Shown here: one piece after another, positions 1-6,876 of the stretch | How positions within the stretch are numbered: position 1 is the first letter of the stretch | How the letters are laid out: every line of letters begins with the position of its first letter | DNA from: CAZKXX01 sp964556705 | GTDB lineage: Bacteria; Acidobacteriota; Terriglobia; UBA7540 | Assembly: GCA_964556705.1 (NCBI GenBank) | Contig: CAZKXX010000140.1 | Span: forward strand, 1 to 6,876 | Direction of reading: 5' to 3' | Length of the DNA: 6,876 nucleotides | The notes under the pieces: model-generated | Told to the model about the DNA's origin: nothing | Databases searched by the model: none | What the model saw: only the letters and a program-made list of their open reading frames with translations | Position numbers and translations under genes: made by a program

Positions 1-271
1 CTTCGACGCCGCACTTGTCGCAGATGACGCCGCGGTGCTTCATGCGCTTGTACTTTCCGCAGAGGCACTCCCAGTCCGTCACCGGGCCGAAGATGCGGGC
101 GCAAAACAATCCGTCGCGCTCCGGCTTGAACGTCCGGTAATTGATGGTTTCGGGCTTGGTGACTTCGCCGTGCGACCACGAACGGATCTTCTCCGGCGAG
201 GCCAGGCTGATCCGGATGGCGTCGAATTCACCAATCAAACTGACTCGATCGTAAGGGCTGCTCCGAAACAA
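1..271 (-). CDS. rpoC: DNA-directed RNA polymerase subunit beta', N-terminal part (runs off the left edge)
   Basis: RpoC is the beta' subunit, which with beta forms the catalytic core of RNA polymerase. Only the first 90 codons are present. The visible part is the conserved N-terminus: a block reading ISLASPEKIRSWSHGEV (residues 21-37), then KPETINYRTFKPERDGLFC (39-57), then the N-terminal zinc site with C69, C71, C84 and C87 in a CxC-x12-CxxC arrangement, matching E. coli C70/C72/C85/C88. The catalytic NADFDGD motif lies beyond the edge. The start is a TTG at 269-271, chosen because the product then begins MFRSSPYDR, as acidobacterial RpoC does from memory, and because a perfect AGGAGG lies 5 nt upstream; I see no better ATG. 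It follows rpoB after an 89-nt spacer and is surely in the same operon. Identification is secure; the exact start is very likely. Confidence 0.97.
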   Translation of the reverse strand, partial: MFRSSPYDRVSLIGEFDAIRISLASPEKIRSWSHGEVTKPETINYRTFKPERDGLFCARIFGPVTDWECLCGKYKRMKHRGVICDKCGVE

Positions 272-276
272 TTTTT

Positions 277-282
277 CCTCCT
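277..282 (-). promoter_or_regulatory. Ribosome binding site of rpoC (AGGAGG), which decides the TTG start
   Basis: A perfect AGGAGG is followed by five A and then TTG. This ideal spacing is what makes the non-ATG start credible. The site is also half of a local inverted repeat: CTCCTT (286-291 read on the minus strand) can pair with AAGGAG (278-283), separated by only two bases, so realistically a 5-bp stem with a 4-nt loop. Whether the stem forms in the cell is not known. Confidence 0.85.
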
Positions 283-324
283 TCAAAGGAGAGAAACGGG
301 TTCGTTCGTGTCATGGCCGGAGCG

Positions 325-360
325 AAGCGCGCGTCGCGCTTGCCGCCGGCCCTCGGGCCG
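325..360 (-). other. Two hairpins in the rpoB-rpoC spacer
   Basis: The 89-nt spacer starts with two inverted repeats directly after the rpoB stop codon. In transcript order, CGGCCC-GA-GGGCCG (347-360) is a 6-bp palindromic stem, realistically 5 bp with a 4-nt loop. AAGCGCG-ACG-CGCGCTT (325-341) is a 7-bp stem with a 3-nt loop. Neither is followed by a T run, so they are unlikely to be intrinsic terminators. They could slow exonucleases, isolate rpoC translation initiation, or be chance in GC-rich DNA. The rest of the spacer holds only the rpoC ribosome site. Confidence 0.5.
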
Positions 361-5019
<4,659 letters not shown>

Positions 5020-5028
5020 TCCGGTTTA

Positions 5029-5034
5029 CTCCTT
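5029..5034 (-). promoter_or_regulatory. Ribosome binding site of rpoB (AAGGAG)
   Basis: AAGGAG lies 9 nt before the ATG at 5017-5019. It supports the start that gives the family-like N-terminus MPNGSNGALRERINFSKIP. Confidence 0.8.
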
Positions 5035-5100
5035 GCTTGGGGTTTCGGACGGTTGTGGTTGTCGCCAGGCTCGTCAATGGGTCTTTCCTTTGAAGATGCA

Positions 5101-5158
5101 CACCCCGGCCGTGAAGATGTCCGTTGCTCGGCGGAACGCTCCGGCCCTCTGCGGGGTG
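5101..5158 (-). other. Discontinuous helix in the rplL-rpoB spacer, possible RNA processing structure
   Basis: On the plus strand CACCCC (5101-5106) pairs with GGGGTG (5153-5158), and GGCCG (5107-5111) with CGGCC (5142-5146), leaving a 6-nt bulge (5147-5152). Together this is an 11-bp interrupted helix closing a loop of about 30 nt. In E. coli the spacer between rplL and rpoB contains an RNase III processing site, so a role in processing is an inference from position. I have not computed a fold, and GC-rich sequence yields such pairings easily. Confidence 0.3.
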
Positions 5159-5188
5159 GATGTGACCTCCGGCGTTTAAGAGCAGCCT

Positions 5189-5214
5189 CCGCGCGCCCTC
5201 CCGCGGGCGCGCGG
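5189..5214 (-). promoter_or_regulatory. Strong GC hairpin after rplL, candidate attenuator between rplL and rpoB
   Basis: The arms CCGCGCGCCC (5189-5198) and GGGCGCGCGG (5205-5214) are perfectly complementary over 10 bp around a 6-nt loop. The hairpin begins 41 nt after the rplL stop codon, within a 236-nt spacer that holds no gene. The transcript continues AGGCTGCTCTTAAACG, so there is no true U tract, and efficient intrinsic termination is not predicted. The position matches the partial terminator known between rplL and rpoB in E. coli, which lowers rpoBC expression relative to L12. Attenuation or RNA stabilisation is inference. The rest of the spacer holds the interrupted helix at 5101-5158 and the rpoB ribosome site. 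Confidence 0.5.
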
Positions 5215-5255
5215 ACGGCCGGATACACTTCGAGGACGGGCGCGGGTCCCGGCGC

Positions 5256-5639
5256 CTACTTCACTTCTACCGTGGCGCCGGCTTCTGTGAACTTCTTCTT
5301 GATGGACTCCGCTTCTTCCTTGCTGACGCCTTCCTTGATCGGCTTGGGCGCGCCATCCACGAGGTCCTTGGCCTCCTTGAGGCCCAGGCTGGTGACTTCG
5401 CGCACTGCCTTGATGACGTTGATTTTGTTCGACCCGACGTTGGTGAGGATGACGCTAAATTCGGTCTGCTCCTCCGCCGGGGCCGCGCCCGCCGCGCCCG
5501 CCCCCGCCGCCACCACCACCGGAGCGGCGGCCGCGGCCGAGACGCCCAGCGCCTCTTCCAGCCGCTTCACCAGGTCCGCGGCTTCCAGCAACGTCAGTCC
5601 CTTGATCTCTTCCACCAGCTTTTCTACCCGTTCCGACAT
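5256..5639 (-). CDS. rplL: Large ribosomal subunit protein bL12 (L7/L12)
   Basis: L7/L12 is the multi-copy protein of the ribosomal lateral stalk; its C-terminal domain recruits the translation GTPases (EF-G, EF-Tu, IF2, RF3) and stimulates GTP hydrolysis. The 127 residues (E. coli 121) show the three expected parts: an N-terminal helical dimerisation and L10-binding domain (1-32), a flexible Ala/Val/Gly hinge (about 33-57), and the globular C-terminal domain (58-127). The factor-contact surface is conserved: K72, I73, I76, K77, R80, L87 and K91 correspond to E. coli K65, V66, I69, K70, R73, L80 and K84. The ATG at 5637-5639 is preceded by AGGAGG; another ATG at 5648-5650 is out of frame. The gene lies 69 nt after rplJ, its binding partner, and 236 nt before rpoB. 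The stop is TAG. Identity is certain. Confidence 0.99.
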   Translation of the reverse strand: MSERVEKLVEEIKGLTLLEAADLVKRLEEALGVSAAAAAPVVVAAGAGAAGAAPAEEQTEFSVILTNVGSNKINVIKAVREVTSLGLKEAKDLVDGAPKPIKEGVSKEEAESIKKKFTEAGATVEVK

Positions 5640-5650
5640 CGTCTTTTCAT

Positions 5651-5656
5651 CCTCCT
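5651..5656 (-). promoter_or_regulatory. Ribosome binding site of rplL (AGGAGG)
   Basis: A perfect AGGAGG lies 11 nt before the rplL ATG, slightly long spacing but a full match, as expected for a gene whose product is made in excess of the other ribosomal proteins. Confidence 0.8.
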
Positions 5657-5678
5657 CGAAATCCGGCCCGGCCGCTTC

Positions 5679-5701
5679 GCCCCGACACCCTCCGTCGGGG
5701 C
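5679..5701 (-). other. 8-bp hairpin in the rplJ-rplL spacer
   Basis: GCCCCGAC (5679-5686) and GTCGGGGC (5694-5701) form a perfect 8-bp stem with a 7-nt loop, starting 7 nt after the rplJ stop codon. On the transcript the loop reads GGAGGGT, an SD-like sequence, but it has no start codon at usable distance. No T run follows, so it is not an intrinsic terminator. It could be a processing or stabilising element; function is unproven. Confidence 0.5.
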
Positions 5702-5708
5702 ACAGAAC

Positions 5709-6245
5709 CTAGCTGCCCGCTGCCTCTTTAAACTTCTTTTCCTTCACTGCCTGGTCCACCACGATCGCTAACTGCCGCGCCACGCCCGCCACCGCCGTCG
5801 CCACGCGCTGCGCCGGCGAATTGATGAGGAACAGGACCTTGGCCAGCAGGTCCTCCCGCGACGGCAGGCTGGCGATCTGCTGAAACTCCTTCATCGAAAC
5901 CGCACGCCCTTCAACCACGCCGGCCCGGAACACCAGCGCCGGGTTCTCCTTGGCGTACTCGGTCAGGACCTTCGCCAGCGCCACGGGATCGGTTTCCGTG
6001 CAAGCCAGCGATGTCGTGCCTCTCAGCTTCTGCGCCACCGGCTCGACGGGCGTTCCCTTCGCGGCGCGCTCGATGAGGCTGTTCTTGACCACGTGGTAGC
6101 TTGCGCCCGTGCCCGCCACTTTTCTGCGCAGCTCGGTATCCTGCGCCACAGTCAGCCCTTCGAAACCTGAAAGCACTACGGTACGCGCCTTCTTCAGCCG
6201 CTCGCTCAGTTCCTGCGCTTTCTTCTGTTTTTCTTCCTTCTTCAT
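5709..6245 (-). CDS. rplJ: Large ribosomal subunit protein uL10
   Basis: L10 anchors the lateral stalk: its N-terminal domain binds 23S rRNA and L11 at the stalk base, and its C-terminal helix carries the L12 dimers. The 178-residue product shows the L10 pattern: a charged start MKKEEKQKKAQEL, VVLSGFEGLTV (23-33), YHVVKNSLIERA (50-61), LRGTTSLA (74-81), DPVALAKVL (86-94) and FRAGVVEGR (106-114). After LPSRED (127-132) comes a long helix about 133-171 ending in lysines. That tail is about 12 residues longer than in E. coli L10 (165 residues) and is like the three-dimer type of Thermotoga. I chose the ATG at 6243-6245 because GGGAG lies 7 nt upstream and L10 proteins usually begin with this charged segment. 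An in-frame ATG at 6296 would add 17 residues, has GAGG 7 nt upstream, and lies close to the rplA stop, but the extension is unlike L10. The stop is TAG. Confidence 0.98.
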   Translation of the reverse strand: MKKEEKQKKAQELSERLKKARTVVLSGFEGLTVAQDTELRRKVAGTGASYHVVKNSLIERAAKGTPVEPVAQKLRGTTSLACTETDPVALAKVLTEYAKENPALVFRAGVVEGRAVSMKEFQQIASLPSREDLLAKVLFLINSPAQRVATAVAGVARQLAIVVDQAVKEKKFKEAAGS

Positions 6246-6252
6246 CCGCTCT

Positions 6253-6278
6253 CTCCCACCTGCCGGCCCCGTGGGGCC
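6253..6278 (-). promoter_or_regulatory. Ribosome binding site of rplJ, with a palindrome just upstream
   Basis: GGGAG (6253-6257) sits 7 nt before the chosen rplJ start. Just upstream in the transcript, GGCCCC-AC-GGGGCC (6265-6278) is a 6-bp self-complementary palindrome, realistically 5 bp with a 4-nt loop. The whole rplA-rplJ spacer is 56 nt, short compared with the rplJ leader of E. coli that binds L10-L12 for autoregulation. I see no recognisable L10-binding kink-turn. Confidence 0.5.
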
Positions 6279-6301
6279 CACGAAAGGCACATCCAACCGC
6301 C

Positions 6302-6876
6302 TCAGGCGGCTTCCACCGACGCCAGGTCCACCGGAACGCCCGGACCCATCGTCGAAGAAATCACGATGCTCCTGACGTATTTTCCTTTGGCCGTCGCGGG
6401 CTTGGCCTTGATGATGCTCTGAATCAGCGCCGAGGCGTTTTCCGCCAGCTTCTCGGCGTCGAAGGAAACCTTGCCCACCGGACAGTGGATGATGCCCGTC
6501 TTGTCCACGCGGAATTCCACCTTGCCGGCCTTCACTTCCTTCACCGCGCGCGCCACGTCGAGCGTCACGGTCCCGGTCTTGGGGTTGGGCATCAGGCCGC
6601 GCGGGCCCAGAATTTTGCCGAGCCGCCCCACCGACTTCATCATGTCCGGTGTCGCGACCACGGCGTCGAAATCCATCCAGCCGCCCTGAATCTTCTGCAC
6701 CAGCTCTTCGCTGCCGGCTTCGTCGGCGCCCGCCTCGCGCGCCTCGCGCACCTTCTCACCCGAGGCGATGACGATCACGCGCTTGCTTCTTCCCAGCCCG
6801 TGGGGCAGCACCACCGTCCCGCGCACCATCTGGTCGGCGTGCTTGGGGTCCACGCCGAGGCGCATCGCCAGCTCGA
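6302..6876 (-). CDS. rplA: Large ribosomal subunit protein uL1, C-terminal part (5' end beyond the right edge)
   Basis: L1 binds 23S rRNA at the mobile L1 stalk, which guides the deacylated tRNA out through the E site. In many bacteria L1 also represses its own operon by binding the rplK leader. About 190 residues are present, out of roughly 230 for the family; the reading frame stays open to the edge, so the ATG at 6863-6865 is internal, not the start. Visible family motifs in order are LGVDPKHADQMVRGTVVLPHG, split here as LGVDPKHADQ and VRGTVVLPHGLGRS, then FDAVVATPDMM, GRLGKILGPRGLMPNPKTGT, GIIHCPVGKVSFD and a C-terminal STMGPGVPVDLA. The stop is TGA at 6302-6304, followed 56 nt later by rplJ, the usual gene order. 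An upstream rplK is expected outside the window. Identity is certain. Confidence 0.98.
   Translation of the reverse strand, partial: ELAMRLGVDPKHADQMVRGTVVLPHGLGRSKRVIVIASGEKVREAREAGADEAGSEELVQKIQGGWMDFDAVVATPDMMKSVGRLGKILGPRGLMPNPKTGTVTLDVARAVKEVKAGKVEFRVDKTGIIHCPVGKVSFDAEKLAENASALIQSIIKAKPATAKGKYVRSIVISSTMGPGVPVDLASVEAA

Noticed and set aside
5049..5077. Possible sigma70 promoter for rpoB with TTGACG at 5072-5077 on the minus strand
   Set aside because: The hexamer at 17-bp spacing is AACCGT, and 16 or 18 bp gives nothing better, so there is no credible -10 box.
6246..6296. Upstream in-frame ATG giving rplJ 17 extra residues
   Set aside because: It has a GAGG 7 nt upstream and sits by the rplA stop, so it is not impossible. 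However, the extension is Gly/Pro-rich, unlike L10 N-termini, and is coded by the palindrome; the ATG at 6245 has its own ribosome site and gives the family-like start.
6302..6865. Reading rplA as starting at the ATG at 6863-6865
   Set aside because: The frame is open to the window edge and the residues before this Met (ELA) fit the L1 alignment; about 40 N-terminal residues of the family lie outside the window.

Overview
The window is one stretch of the conserved ribosomal protein / RNA polymerase operon, read entirely from the minus strand. In transcription order it holds the 3' part of rplA (L1), complete rplJ (L10), complete rplL (L7/L12), complete rpoB (RNA polymerase beta) and the first 90 codons of rpoC (beta'). 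No mobile element, CRISPR array, tRNA, defence gene or accessory island is visible. Nothing on the plus strand looks like a real gene.

The organism is a GC-rich bacterium (roughly 60 % GC by eye), most likely an Acidobacteriota member. The best evidence is RpoB: at 1552 residues it is about 200 longer than the E. coli protein. It carries an eight-cysteine double zinc-ribbon insert near the N-terminus and further inserts at about 473-545 and 731-780. From memory, acidobacterial beta subunits share the zinc insert and much of this wording, and the L10 C-terminus also reads like acidobacterial L10. This is recall, not a search, and I cannot name a class or genus.

Layout from high to low coordinates: rplA (6302 to the right edge), 56-nt spacer, rplJ (5709-6245), 69-nt spacer with an 8-bp hairpin, rplL (5256-5639), 236-nt spacer with a perfect 10-bp GC hairpin and a second discontinuous helix, rpoB (361-5019), 89-nt spacer with two hairpins and a strong ribosome site, and rpoC (1-271, running off the left edge). 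Every complete gene has a recognisable Shine-Dalgarno sequence. No convincing internal promoter is seen, so the genes are probably co-transcribed from upstream of the window.

L1 forms the ribosomal L1 stalk. L10 and L12 build the lateral stalk that recruits and activates the translation GTPases. Beta and beta' form the catalytic core of RNA polymerase. L12 is needed in several copies per ribosome and beta in far fewer, so the structured rplL-rpoB spacer is the natural place for partial termination or RNA processing, as known in E. coli. The points most worth a second look are the RpoB inserts (especially the one resembling the RpoC zinc site), the rplL-rpoB spacer structures, the local hairpin that can mask the rpoC ribosome site, and the long L10 C-terminal helix that predicts three L12 dimers.
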